Origin: a virus
Strand: one strand, 5' to 3'
Virus record (IMG/VR): IMGVR_UViG_3300006121_000010
Location: 1 to 52,283 of that record
Length of the DNA stretch: 52,283 bases
Every line of letters begins with the position of its first letter. The first letter of the stretch is position 1. Positions 7,207 through 15,748 of this stretch are shown one piece after another. Position numbers and translations under genes: made by a program. The notes beneath the pieces were generated by a model. The model did not search any database. It was not told the DNA's origin and was given only the letters and a program-made list of their open reading frames with translations.

Positions 7207-8097
7207 ATGTCCGATAATCAAGATTTGTCCCAAGGAAACCCAACTACAGATAATTCCTTACAGAACGGTGCTCTTTCACCAACTCCTTCATTAAATGATC
7301 AATCAAATGGAGATGATGATGGAAATCCGGATGATGATGAGGATGTTTCTCCTAAGCCATCATCAGAGCCTGCTGCTTTAGCCAATAAAAATCAAGATGA
7401 GCACATGCAGATTGTTGGAAAAAACGATGAACATGTTGCATCAATGACTAGTGATCCGGATATGTTTCAACATATGCAACAAATGAATACCGCTTACAAT
7501 CAAACATCTACCAGCATGGGCAGTGGCATGTCCGTTGGAATAGGCGTCACGCAATCAGGCATGGGCATGGGTGGTTCCATGGGTATGTCTGGTGGACTTG
7601 GTATGGGTGGTTCCATGGGTATGGGCGGCTCTATGGGCGGTGGACAGACAGGCATGGGGATGGGTGTAGTTGTTCAGGGCAACTTAACGGGCGCGGGCAA
7701 TAATGCCGCACAAGGCGCTGACGTACTCGTTGCCAATACTAATGAAGACTGGATCAATAAAAAATGGCGTCCAGTAATGGGATGGATGTATATGGCAGTT
7801 TGCGTATTTGACTTTGTTATTGCGCCTATTTTGTGGTCAATAGTTCAGGCATACGCACATGGCGCTGTAAACGTACAGTGGCAACCACTTACCCTTCAAG
7901 GTGCTGGATTGTTTCATCTTTCTATGGGTGCGGTTCTTGGTATCGCTGCATATGGGCGTACTCAAGAAAAGATTCAAGGCGTATCAAATGCATCAACAAC
8001 CACCTCAGCCTTAACCGGAATCACGCCTTCTGCTCCGCCAGCACCAACCGGTTTAACTAACCCAAGCATGCCAAACGGATTTGGTGGAATTCGTTAA
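7207..8097 (+). CDS. Holin-like three-helix membrane protein with Met/Gly-rich N-terminal region
   Basis: A 296-residue protein in three parts. Residues 1-75 are acidic and proline-rich. Residues about 95-160 are a low-complexity stretch of repeated GMGMGG and GGSMG units. Residues about 178-262 form a membrane domain that matches the 3TM holin family used by gene transfer agents: WINKKWRPVMGWMYMAVCVF, then DFVIAPILW, and a second hairpin ending in GIAAYGRTQEKI. Family members may act in host lysis or sit in the virion. The long Met/Gly region is unusual for a holin, so a structural role is possible. Confidence 0.65.
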   Translation: MSDNQDLSQGNPTTDNSLQNGALSPTPSLNDQSNGDDDGNPDDDEDVSPKPSSEPAALANKNQDEHMQIVGKNDEHVASMTSDPDMFQHMQQMNTAYNQTSTSMGSGMSVGIGVTQSGMGMGGSMGMSGGLGMGGSMGMGGSMGGGQTGMGMGVVVQGNLTGAGNNAAQGADVLVANTNEDWINKKWRPVMGWMYMAVCVFDFVIAPILWSIVQAYAHGAVNVQWQPLTLQGAGLFHLSMGAVLGIAAYGRTQEKIQGVSNASTTTSALTGITPSAPPAPTGLTNPSMPNGFGGIR

Positions 8098-8107
8098 AAC
8101 ATAATTG

Positions 8108-8136
8108 TTGACACTCAGTGCCTGATATGTTAGTAT
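8108..8136 (+). promoter_or_regulatory. Sigma70-type promoter for dnaJ, probably giving leaderless mRNA
   Basis: TTGACA at 8108-8113 and TAGTAT at 8131-8136 with a 17-base spacer. Only six bases separate the -10 box from the ATG at 8143, so transcription should begin at or next to the start codon. No ribosome binding site is present. Confidence 0.7.
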
Positions 8137-8142
8137 CTGAAT

Positions 8143-8943
8143 ATGGATCATTATAACACATTAGGCATTTCTCGTGATGCCACTTCGGAAGAAATCAAAA
8201 AAGCGTACCGCAAATTAGCAGTTCAACATCACCCCGATAAGCCGGGTGGTAATCTTGAAAAGTTTCAAGAAATTAGCAATGCATATGAAACATTAAGTGA
8301 TCCTGCTAAAAAAGCATCATATGATAATCCCCAGCCTCAGTTTAATGGTGCACCGGGTGGATTTAATTTCCATACTAATGGCTTTAACGTTGATGATTTG
8401 TTCAGTCAGTTATTTGGTCACCAAATGCACCATGGTGCGGCGAGGCAACCACAGAAGCCAATGTATCGCACGAGAGTCACTGTGTCTCTCTTAGATGCAT
8501 ATAATGGTGCCGATCATTTCCTGCAGGCCGCAACACCTACTGGCACAAAACTCATCAATATAAAGGTTCCAAAAGGTGTTGACTCAGGACACCAAATGCG
8601 GTATGAGAATCTAATAGACGATGGAACTCTAATCGTTGAATTTATCGTGCAGCCAGATTTGCATTTTGATCGTAAAGGAAATGATCTTTATACAAATCTC
8701 TCGATATCAGTGCTTGATCTGATTGTAGGAACCTCTGTAGAGGTGAATACGATTGGTGGGAAGAAACTTGAAGTTGCTATTAGTCCAAGGACTCAGCCAT
8801 ATCAACAGATTAGAATACCCGGATATGGAATGCCTACACAAAATGGACAACATGGTGATCAAATTCTCTTGCTAAAACCGACAATTCCTGATATAATTGC
8901 CGATGATATTATTGAAAGTATCAAGCGCAACCAAACTAACTAA
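8143..8943 (+). CDS. dnaJ: DnaJ/CbpA-type J-domain co-chaperone
   Basis: A 266-residue protein with an N-terminal J domain (residues 1-63, HPD at 30-32), a glycine/phenylalanine-rich linker (about 68-105) and two C-terminal substrate-binding beta domains (about 110-260). The cysteine-rich zinc domain of classical DnaJ is missing, so it is the shorter CbpA-like type. It should stimulate host DnaK (Hsp70). The next gene is a ClpA-like unfoldase 11 bases downstream, suggesting a phage proteostasis operon. Its mRNA is probably leaderless. Confidence 0.9.
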   Translation: MDHYNTLGISRDATSEEIKKAYRKLAVQHHPDKPGGNLEKFQEISNAYETLSDPAKKASYDNPQPQFNGAPGGFNFHTNGFNVDDLFSQLFGHQMHHGAARQPQKPMYRTRVTVSLLDAYNGADHFLQAATPTGTKLINIKVPKGVDSGHQMRYENLIDDGTLIVEFIVQPDLHFDRKGNDLYTNLSISVLDLIVGTSVEVNTIGGKKLEVAISPRTQPYQQIRIPGYGMPTQNGQHGDQILLLKPTIPDIIADDIIESIKRNQTN

Positions 8944-8954
8944 AGGATAACAAA

Positions 8955-11222
8955 TTGCAAACCTCTCCAGAAATTGAAAATATTATTGAACGTGCAATTG
9001 AAAGCGCAAAGACCAGACAGCATCAATATTGCACCGTAGAACATTTGCTACTTGCGCTAATCACTCATCCTCCTTTCAAGAAGTGCTTGAACAGTTTCAA
9101 CGTTGACACTGACCTCATGGTAGATGAAGTTGAAACATACATCAATTCTCTTCATGCAATTGAAACAAAAGACCCCAACTTTAGTCCACGCAAGACTAAT
9201 ACTCTTGAGCGCGTAATGAACCGTTCGGTTACGCAGGTTCTATTCAATGGTCGTCGTCAAGTAACTACTCTTGATTTGTATCTTTCTATTGCATCTGAAA
9301 ACAATTCCCATGCCCACTACTTCTTGCTCAAGTATGGTGTTACTAAGAATGAATTTTTCCGTCATTGGGAAAAAACATACAAGGGTGGCGCAGGAAACAC
9401 GAAACTCACCGAAACACAAGCCGACGAAATTCTTGAAGAATACACTACCAATCTTACTCAGCTTGCTCGTAATGAAAAGATTGAGCCGGTAATTGGTCGT
9501 GCTACTGAAATCAATGACATCATCAATGTGCTTGCAAAGCGTTTCAAGTCAAACGTGCTGATGGTCGGTGATCCGGGCGTAGGTAAGACTGCAATCGCAG
9601 AAGGAATCGCTCAGGCAATCGTTGATAAAAATGTTCCAGATTTCTTGCTGGATCATGACCTGTATTCTTTGGAAATCGGTTCTCTACTTGCTGGTTCTCG
9701 CTATCGCGGTGATTTTGAAGAAAAGATCAAGAACATTCTTGACGCACTAAACGTCAAGAAGAAAGCGATTCTTTTCATTGACGAGGCTCACACAATGCAG
9801 GGTGCAGGAAATGCTGGCAACGGTGGACCAGACTTTGCAAATATGATTAAGCCTGCAATCACCAAGGGAACTCTCAAGGTTATTGCTTCTACGACTTGGG
9901 AAGAATTTTACGAATCCTTTGAAAAGGATCGTGCTTTGATGCGCCGATTCTATCGCGTTAGCATTGATGAACCTTCGCAGGATTCAACTATTCGCATTTT
10001 GAGCGGACTTGCAACTCGTCTAAATGAATTTCACAATGTGGAAATCACTTCAGATGCAATTGAAGCCGCAGTTGATAGTTCTGCTCGTTATATCCATGAT
10101 CGTAAGAACCCTGACAAGTCTATTGATCTTATTGATGCTGCTTGCGCCAAGCAGAAGGTCCTTGGTAATGACGGTGCTGTTATTACTAAGCAAATGATCC
10201 ATGAGCAAGTTGAAAAGTTTACTGGTGTTCCTGCTGATAAACTCAGTGGTGACAACTTTGATCGTATTCAGAATCTTGAATTGAATGTCAAGAACAAGCT
10301 CTATGGTCAGGACCAAACTGTCAATGATGTTCTTGAGCGCGTGTATGTTTCTTTTGCTGGCATCGGCAATGAAAAGAAGCCAATTGCAAGTTTCTTGTTT
10401 TTGGGACCAACGGGTACCGGTAAGACTGAACTTGCAAAATTGCTTTCTTCCAATCTGGATATGCCACTTCATAAGTATGACATGTCCGAATATTCTGAGA
10501 AGCACAGTGTAAGCAGTTTGATTGGTCCTCCTCCGGGATATGTGGGTTTCAGTGACTCACAGGTTCAGGGTGGACGCCTGATTTCAGACTTGAGTAAGAA
10601 TCCACATTCAATTCTGCTGTTTGATGAAGTTGAAAAGGCGCATCCTGACATCTTTAATATTTTCTTGCAGATGCTTGATGAAGGTCGGATTACTGGATCA
10701 AACGGTAAGGAAGTATCATGTAAGAATACTATCATCATTCTTACTTCCAATCTGGGGTCGGCTGATAATGAGCGAAACAACATCGGTTTCGGTACTCTTG
10801 AGAAGTCCGGAGAAGACGACAAGGCGCTCAAGCAGTTCTTCAAGCCTGAATTCCGCAATCGTCTTGATATGGTTTGCAAGTTCAACAAACTTGATAATCT
10901 GTCAATCAAAAAGATCGTTGTAAAGTTCTTGGAAGATGTGAAGAAGCCTCTGTTGGAAAAGCACAACATTACTCTCAACCTAAGTGAGCCGGTCATTGAC
11001 TATCTGGCTGCACAGGGTTATGACAGTAAGATGGGTGCTCGCCCACTTAGTCGTAAAATTGACGAACTCATTCGCGTTCCGCTTTCAAAGAAGATTCTTT
11101 TTGAACGTATCAGCAATGCGAATGTGATGGCGACTCTTGTAGATAATCAGATTGTTTTCTCCATGACTGAAAAGCAATCTGCCCATATTAATGAGGATGG
11201 AATAATTGAAGTTCAGTCTTGA
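8955..11222 (+). CDS. clpA: ClpA-type Hsp100 unfoldase with ClpP-docking loop
   Basis: A 755-residue protein matching ClpA in length and order. A Clp N-domain (about 1-145) precedes AAA+ domain 1 with GDPGVGKT (about 204-211) and LFIDEAH, and AAA+ domain 2 with GPTGTGKT (about 484-491) and LLFDEVEKAHPD. It lacks the long coiled-coil insert of ClpB, so it is not a disaggregase of that type. The IGF tripeptide at 610-612 sits where ClpA carries its ClpP-binding loop, so it should dock on host ClpP and redirect proteolysis. Translation starts at TTG 8955 after AAAGGA. No ClpP is encoded in the window. Confidence 0.9.
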   Translation: MQTSPEIENIIERAIESAKTRQHQYCTVEHLLLALITHPPFKKCLNSFNVDTDLMVDEVETYINSLHAIETKDPNFSPRKTNTLERVMNRSVTQVLFNGRRQVTTLDLYLSIASENNSHAHYFLLKYGVTKNEFFRHWEKTYKGGAGNTKLTETQADEILEEYTTNLTQLARNEKIEPVIGRATEINDIINVLAKRFKSNVLMVGDPGVGKTAIAEGIAQAIVDKNVPDFLLDHDLYSLEIGSLLAGSRYRGDFEEKIKNILDALNVKKKAILFIDEAHTMQGAGNAGNGGPDFANMIKPAITKGTLKVIASTTWEEFYESFEKDRALMRRFYRVSIDEPSQDSTIRILSGLATRLNEFHNVEITSDAIEAAVDSSARYIHDRKNPDKSIDLIDAACAKQKVLGNDGAVITKQMIHEQVEKFTGVPADKLSGDNFDRIQNLELNVKNKLYGQDQTVNDVLERVYVSFAGIGNEKKPIASFLFLGPTGTGKTELAKLLSSNLDMPLHKYDMSEYSEKHSVSSLIGPPPGYVGFSDSQVQGGRLISDLSKNPHSILLFDEVEKAHPDIFNIFLQMLDEGRITGSNGKEVSCKNTIIILTSNLGSADNERNNIGFGTLEKSGEDDKALKQFFKPEFRNRLDMVCKFNKLDNLSIKKIVVKFLEDVKKPLLEKHNITLNLSEPVIDYLAAQGYDSKMGARPLSRKIDELIRVPLSKKILFERISNANVMATLVDNQIVFSMTEKQSAHINEDGIIEVQS

Positions 11223-11880
11223 AGAACGTGCTACCCTGTACTATAACAAACATAAGTACAGGGTAGCAATATCCGAAAAATGTTTGCGCCATGTGTATTA
11301 TGCTAAGAGCTTAAGAGGATTTAAGAAGAGTTTAGCCGAGTATATTAAATATGTTGAGGAGAGTCCATTTGCTACTGATCGTGACTTTTCCCTCACTCAA
11401 AAGCAATACAGAAAAATAAGTAAAATTATTAAATTTAGAAACAATTTTGCAAAATTGGAAAACACTTCCATTCGTCATTATAATGACACAATGAGTTTCT
11501 ATTGTGATGATCCTACTTTTTTTGATCCAATAAAAGAGTTCAGTCCGGATGCAACAATTACTGAAGTTAAGTTACTTCCATCAGGTATTAAATATTTCTC
11601 AAAAGAACCAAAAAATAAGTATAGGCTGTTCTTTAAGAATAAGCAAGTTGACGCTATAACTATTTCTGATCTGATAGAGTATTTTAATAAAAATAAGGAT
11701 ATAACTCCATCCAAATCTTTGAGCGGATGGTTGTTCTATCAAAGCCAAACATATTATTACAAGTATATCAGAGATTGTTTTTTTATTGATTATAATGATG
11801 AATCTACGTTAACAATCATGCATCTGTTATTTACTGGAATAATAGGCAAATCATTCAAATTGGAAAAGCGACCATCGTAA
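11206..11880 (+). CDS. Unknown protein overlapping the clpA gene
   Basis: A 224-residue basic protein rich in lysine, tyrosine and phenylalanine. Translation starts at TTG 11206, inside the end of clpA (17-base overlap), preceded by GAGGATGG. A helical region (about residues 30-90) resembles nucleic-acid-binding proteins in composition, but no domain is recognisable. The overlap with the unfoldase gene suggests coupled translation. I cannot assign a function. Confidence 0.6.
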   Translation: MKFSLEERATLYYNKHKYRVAISEKCLRHVYYAKSLRGFKKSLAEYIKYVEESPFATDRDFSLTQKQYRKISKIIKFRNNFAKLENTSIRHYNDTMSFYCDDPTFFDPIKEFSPDATITEVKLLPSGIKYFSKEPKNKYRLFFKNKQVDAITISDLIEYFNKNKDITPSKSLSGWLFYQSQTYYYKYIRDCFFIDYNDESTLTIMHLLFTGIIGKSFKLEKRPS

Positions 11881-11888
11881 GATAAATA
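11881..11888 (+). promoter_or_regulatory. Late promoter (GATAAATA) overlapping an RBS hairpin
   Basis: The box directly follows the upstream stop codon and overlaps the 5' arm of the hairpin at 11884-11909. By analogy with T4, transcription should begin near 11894, inside the hairpin loop. Confidence 0.65.
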
Positions 11889-11909
11889 CTCCATATATTT
11901 GGAGTATTT
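11884..11909 (+). promoter_or_regulatory. 9-bp hairpin sequestering a ribosome binding site
   Basis: AAATACTCC (11884-11892) pairs perfectly with GGAGTATTT (11901-11909). The 3' arm holds the GGAG for the ATG at 11911. Readthrough mRNA would hide this site; late mRNA starting in the loop would expose it, as described for T4 genes such as e, soc and I-TevI. Confidence 0.7.
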
Positions 11910-11910
11910 C

Positions 11911-12075
11911 ATGGCAAAGATGGTTGAAAATGTTCTCGTAATCAAACTTAGTAAGCTGATCAGAGACAATGAAGATGCATCAGACATCTTAAATAACGAA
12001 GTTCTGACAGCACTTGAACAAGTAACACAAGAACTGGTCGGTGCTGGTGTTCTGGTGGAAGTGGAAACGGCGTAA
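11911..12075 (+). CDS. Small conserved late phage protein (54 aa)
   Basis: A 54-residue protein (begins MAKMVENVLVIKLSKL, ends LVEVETA) whose start lies seven bases after a hairpin-embedded GGAG. I recall near-identical small proteins in many T4-like phages; their function is unknown. Its stop overlaps the next start (TAATG). The late promoter upstream and the coupling to the next gene point to virion assembly. Confidence 0.75.
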   Translation: MAKMVENVLVIKLSKLIRDNEDASDILNNEVLTALEQVTQELVGAGVLVEVETA

Positions 12076-12461
12076 TGGCACAGTCAACCACTCTCATACT
12101 GCTTCCACAGACTCCTTATGATAATCCGGGCAACGGTGCCCCTTATACTGTTACCGGTGAATATGTTCCAGCAGCATCATATTATCTTGGTAACCAAGAT
12201 TTACAAACCGTCAATATTAGTTTGACAGACTGCACCGGTAATATTGTCATTGAGGCAACACTTGCCACTACCCCACAAGAAATTGATTGGTTCAGTGTAT
12301 ATGAACTTGACGCAAATGCGAATGCAGCATCAAACTCTGCACCACAAATCGCATCTAATGCTTCAATATACACTAATATACAAGGAAACTTTGTGTTCAT
12401 GAGAGCCGCAGTTTACGATTTCCAAGGCGGCGGCGTGAACTATATCAAGCTGTCATATTGA
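12075..12461 (+). CDS. Putative virion beta-sandwich protein
   Basis: A 128-residue protein rich in small polar residues and predicted strands, without membrane segments. Segments such as SYYLGNQDLQTVNISLTDC and QGNFVFMRAAVYDF look like a compact beta domain. I recall similar proteins in structural regions of T4-like phages infecting aquatic bacteria. It is coupled to the preceding small late gene. A structural role is inferred from composition and context only. Confidence 0.6.
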   Translation: MAQSTTLILLPQTPYDNPGNGAPYTVTGEYVPAASYYLGNQDLQTVNISLTDCTGNIVIEATLATTPQEIDWFSVYELDANANAASNSAPQIASNASIYTNIQGNFVFMRAAVYDFQGGGVNYIKLSY

Positions 12462-12475
12462 ACGGAATTAATTAA

Positions 12476-13456
12476 ATGAAAATAGTAGCAGTCATGCCTG
12501 GCAGATATCATCCCTTTCATAAAGGTCATGCAGCAAGCTTCAAACAACTTGCTGAGAAATTTGGATTGCCCAATACACTTTTAGCAATTTCGGCTAAGCA
12601 AGAGCAGCCAAATAGCCCATTTATGCCACAAGACAGAGCCAAGATGGCGCAGCATCTTGGAATCCCATCAGAAAATATTATTATCGTCCGCAATCCATAT
12701 AGTGCTACAGAGTATGCAGATCATCTTGCAAGCAAAGGAATAGACCCAACAAAGACTGCATTGGTATTTGGAGTAAGTGCTAAGGACATGGAGGATGATC
12801 CGCGTTTTTCATTTAAACCTACTAAGAGCGGCAAGCCAAGTTATTTTCAGCCGTATTCTAAAGAAGCATTGGAAAATATGCAACCAATGACGAAAGGTGA
12901 ACCGGGAACTGGTCATGCATACGTGATGACTACCAATGTTCAAGAGTTTCCTATTGCTGGAAAAACTATGCGCGATGCAAGTGCCATTCGTAAAGCATAT
13001 GCGGGAGCTAAGCAACAGAAGAAAATGCGTATCCTTCGTGATCTATATGGCGATTCAGCGGAACAAATGAAGCAAACTTTTGACAACAATTTACAAATCA
13101 CAGAGAGTATTGCCGCACTTGTCAATAAGATAAAACCATTGATTAGTGAAGCCACCCTTGAACAAAAAGAAAAGTTTGTGCAGTTACTCAGTGAAGCAAA
13201 GAAGGCTATTATAGCTACAGCCGATGATACTGTAGATGAAGCGGCAAATGCTGCTCAACAGGCTGCTATTGCCATTAATATGAAGAAGCATCATAAGAAG
13301 CCAAAAAAGACCAGCGAATCCAAAATGATGGAATCTCTTGGCGATGGCTTCTATTTAATTGATGAGTCAGAAGTTGTATTCCTTTCAAAAGCAGATGAAG
13401 TCGTTAATGCGAAAAAAAATATTGATGAAACTGCAGATTATTTGACAGAAAAATAA
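12476..13456 (+). CDS. Nucleotidyltransferase (HxGH, cytidylyltransferase-like) with processed-type C-terminal tail
   Basis: A 326-residue protein. Residues 1-190 are a nucleotidyltransferase domain of the HxGH superfamily (PGRYHPFHKGH, H15 and H18; MRDASAIRKA near 166-175 as the second nucleotide-binding motif), like nicotinamide- or phosphopantetheine-type adenylyltransferases; the substrate is unclear. The rest is a helical, alanine/lysine-rich tail with three (I/L)-x-E sites followed by a small residue: I208-T-E-S, I223-S-E-A and L238-S-E-A, the consensus of the T4 prohead protease. The protein may be carried and trimmed in the capsid like its downstream neighbours. Confidence 0.75.
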   Translation: MKIVAVMPGRYHPFHKGHAASFKQLAEKFGLPNTLLAISAKQEQPNSPFMPQDRAKMAQHLGIPSENIIIVRNPYSATEYADHLASKGIDPTKTALVFGVSAKDMEDDPRFSFKPTKSGKPSYFQPYSKEALENMQPMTKGEPGTGHAYVMTTNVQEFPIAGKTMRDASAIRKAYAGAKQQKKMRILRDLYGDSAEQMKQTFDNNLQITESIAALVNKIKPLISEATLEQKEKFVQLLSEAKKAIIATADDTVDEAANAAQQAAIAINMKKHHKKPKKTSESKMMESLGDGFYLIDESEVVFLSKADEVVNAKKNIDETADYLTEK

Positions 13457-13464
13457 TTTCACCC

Positions 13465-13510
13465 CCTCTTCGCGGTGTAAATATCATTATAGTTTACAAC
13501 AAAGAAGAGG
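13465..13510 (+). promoter_or_regulatory. Inverted repeat that could hide the RBS of the glycosyltransferase gene
   Basis: CCTCTTC (13465-13471) complements GAAGAGG (13504-13510), which is the ribosome binding site for the ATG at 13516. A late-box variant lies in the 32-base loop, so the late transcript would lack the 5' arm. Confidence 0.4.
13476..13483 (+). promoter_or_regulatory. Possible late promoter variant (TGTAAATA)
   Basis: One base from TATAAATA, located 32 bases before the glycosyltransferase start and inside the loop of the 13465-13510 inverted repeat. Confidence 0.4.
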
Positions 13511-13515
13511 ACTAC

Positions 13516-14472
13516 ATGGCACGTAAACCAACAAATAAAACTAAAAATATCGCACCTAATGGTGAAGAACGCACTGTTCCCGTTGAACAGGTTCATGCAA
13601 TTGCTGAACAGGCTGCACAAGAACAACAGCAGCCACAAGAAGGGCAGATTCAAGTAAACGTTGACTACCTTCGCACTACCAAGGTTCACATTGCAATGCC
13701 ATGTTATGGCGGCATGTTAACTGAATCAACTTTCATGTCGTTTATCAAGTGGGCAAATACTGCTCGCCAGTTAGGTATTGACTGGACACTTGAAACGATG
13801 GTAAACGAATCACTTATCAGCAGAGCAAGAAACACTCTCACTGCTAAGTTCCTTGACATGCCTGACGCAACACACTTGTTCTTCGTTGATGCGGATATTG
13901 GATGGGAGCCATGGCACCTATTAGTTCTTATTAATCGTGACGTTGATGTTATCGGCGGATTGTATCCAATGAAGACTATGCCTATCAAGTGGGTAGTAAA
14001 TGGATTTGAAGGCGCAGAAGAAGGTCCAGATGGACTACAGGAAGTTTCTAAGGCTGGAACCGGGTTCCTTCTTATGAAGAAGCATGTATTTGAAAAACTC
14101 AATTCACATCCTGCAGTCAAGCAGTATAAGAATGATATCGGTCTTGACCCAAAGTATGACCAGTATTTGAAGACTTATTTTGATACTGCTGTTCGTCAGA
14201 ATCGCTACTATTCGGAAGACTGGACATTCTGTGAAAATTGGCGCGACATTGGTGGAAAGATTTATGTTGACAAGCGTGTGCTTCTTCGTCACTCCGGTTC
14301 ATATGTATTCTGCATGGAAAATCAGGAACATCTGCTCAATACGGTTGGTCCAATGTATGTTGAATCATTAAAGGCAAAGGCAGCAATTGAGGCACAGGTG
14401 GCAACCATTTCATCACCTGAAGATGTCGCAGCCGCTGCAATGTCAGCCGCAGGAATTAATCCTTCTGCATAA
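13516..14472 (+). CDS. GT-A fold glycosyltransferase-like protein
   Basis: A 318-residue protein. After a 50-residue glutamine-rich N-terminus comes a GT2-like domain: VHIAMPCYGGM, SRARNTLTAKFL, the FFVDADIGWEPW motif with a DxD-type metal site, and YSEDWTFCENWRD, which fits the E-D region. Such phage proteins may glycosylate virion or host surface molecules, or DNA. No membrane segment is visible. It has a good GAAGAGG ribosome binding site and is followed by a strong terminator. The acceptor is unknown. Confidence 0.75.
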   Translation: MARKPTNKTKNIAPNGEERTVPVEQVHAIAEQAAQEQQQPQEGQIQVNVDYLRTTKVHIAMPCYGGMLTESTFMSFIKWANTARQLGIDWTLETMVNESLISRARNTLTAKFLDMPDATHLFFVDADIGWEPWHLLVLINRDVDVIGGLYPMKTMPIKWVVNGFEGAEEGPDGLQEVSKAGTGFLLMKKHVFEKLNSHPAVKQYKNDIGLDPKYDQYLKTYFDTAVRQNRYYSEDWTFCENWRDIGGKIYVDKRVLLRHSGSYVFCMENQEHLLNTVGPMYVESLKAKAAIEAQVATISSPEDVAAAAMSAAGINPSA

Positions 14473-14500
14473 TACTTATTTTTTGAATAGTGTAAAAATT

Positions 14501-14528
14501 GAGACCTCAGAAATGGGGTCTCTTTTTT
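14501..14528 (+). terminator. Rho-independent terminator
   Basis: GAGACC (14501-14506) pairs with GGTCTC (14517-14522), followed by seven T. It ends the glycosyltransferase transcript immediately before the next late promoter. Confidence 0.85.
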
Positions 14529-14535
14529 TGTATGG

Positions 14536-14543
14536 GATAAATA
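14536..14543 (+). promoter_or_regulatory. Late promoter (GATAAATA)
   Basis: Directly follows the terminator at 14501-14528 and lies 23 bases before the ATG at 14567. It is a clean boundary that starts the 14.5-19.3 kb packaged-protein block. Confidence 0.7.
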
Positions 14544-14566
14544 CTCTATAATTAAGGGTCTTAATA

Positions 14567-15745
14567 ATGAAAATCAAAGATATTTGTGAATCAACATGCG
14601 CAGGTGGAATTGCTCCAGTAGCGATGCCAATGACTACACAAAAACGCACAAAAGAATCGGTAGACGTTAATGGCTTACAGCCTGCCGAAAAGGTGATGAA
14701 GGGCAAAGCTAAGAAAAAAGGTCCTTATATGAACTCAATTAGTGAATCAAAAAAGGTTTCTGAGGCACACCTTGATGAGGAAGATGTAATCATGATTCCA
14801 GGCCAAGGTCGCTCAATGAAAACTGGATTTGTTGCACATGATCCTGATCGTGCAGAGCATGAAGGTGAAACTCTTAAGAATAGCCTACGCACAATTGTTC
14901 GTTTGTCTTCTGAATTGGAAAAGCGTTTATCTGATAAAGATCAATTCCCTGAATGGGTATCAGAAAAGGTCGGCGGAATCAAGGCGATGATGACAAGTGT
15001 GATGCAATATCTTGCAAGTCAACAGGATGCCGGTAAACCTTTTGAAACGAAGAAGATTCCGAATGGCGGGACTATTGCTGGTGGTATTGCCGCAGAGAAT
15101 AAGAACAATCTACGTAAACGTAACGACAGTAAGAAAAATACACTCGGTCTTCAATGGGGTGACATTCCAACCGAAATCGCTAATATGGACAAAAAAATTA
15201 ATTTTTATGAGTCATATGTAGTAAACGATGGAAAACTATTTGAAACTAACGAAACATCTAACTTAGATGCATTCGATAAACTAAATGACCTTGCGGAGGC
15301 TAACCCAACTGTTGGTAACAAATATTTAATCATCGGTCTTTACCTATTGAATGATCAATTGGAAATATCACAATATCCAGAAATGTGTGAATTGCTATCA
15401 AAAACTTCCAACTCATTTAAAGTTAAACTTGGAAATGATAATAGAGTAGTAGAATTCCCATCAAAAACAATGTCAAAAGTAATGCCAGTAGTAACACTTC
15501 TATTTAAAAATGTTGGCGACTATGATAAAATGAGATCATATGTCAGTATTAAATTTGACGGTGACTCACTGCCAGCGTTCACTAATGATGTTGTAGAAGG
15601 CGCAAAAGTTGATCGCATGGCAAAGCATATTGCTAAGTCGGAACGCGAAGCAGGTAAATCTAAGGACAAGGCAGAAAATATTGCTTGGGCAACATTAAAT
15701 AAGCGTGGAATGTTAAACAACAAAAACCACAAAAAAGGCAAATAA
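14567..15745 (+). CDS. Putative capsid-packaged late protein, paralogous domain with the next gene
   Basis: A 392-residue protein of unknown function. It begins MKIKDICES, resembling a capsid-targeting peptide with an (I/L)-x-E site (I-C-E-S). A second site, SISES, lies near residue 59. A helical block (HDPDRAEHEGETLKNSL onward) is followed at about residues 215-330 by a domain shared with the next protein (the D-N-R-V-V-E-F-P core and a Y-D-K-(M/I)-R strand). The C-terminus (VDRMAKHIAKSEREAGKS, AWATLNKRGM) is a helix type common at the ends of phage proteins. It is driven by a late promoter. Confidence 0.65.
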   Translation: MKIKDICESTCAGGIAPVAMPMTTQKRTKESVDVNGLQPAEKVMKGKAKKKGPYMNSISESKKVSEAHLDEEDVIMIPGQGRSMKTGFVAHDPDRAEHEGETLKNSLRTIVRLSSELEKRLSDKDQFPEWVSEKVGGIKAMMTSVMQYLASQQDAGKPFETKKIPNGGTIAGGIAAENKNNLRKRNDSKKNTLGLQWGDIPTEIANMDKKINFYESYVVNDGKLFETNETSNLDAFDKLNDLAEANPTVGNKYLIIGLYLLNDQLEISQYPEMCELLSKTSNSFKVKLGNDNRVVEFPSKTMSKVMPVVTLLFKNVGDYDKMRSYVSIKFDGDSLPAFTNDVVEGAKVDRMAKHIAKSEREAGKSKDKAENIAWATLNKRGMLNNKNHKKGK

Positions 15746-15748
15746 TCC

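Noticed and set aside
10050-10996. Minus-strand open frames inside clpA and elsewhere
   Set aside because: They mirror well-supported plus-strand genes and have no ribosome binding site or recognisable protein pattern.
8955-11222. ClpB disaggregase
   Set aside because: The coiled-coil middle domain is missing and an IGF ClpP loop is present, as in ClpA.
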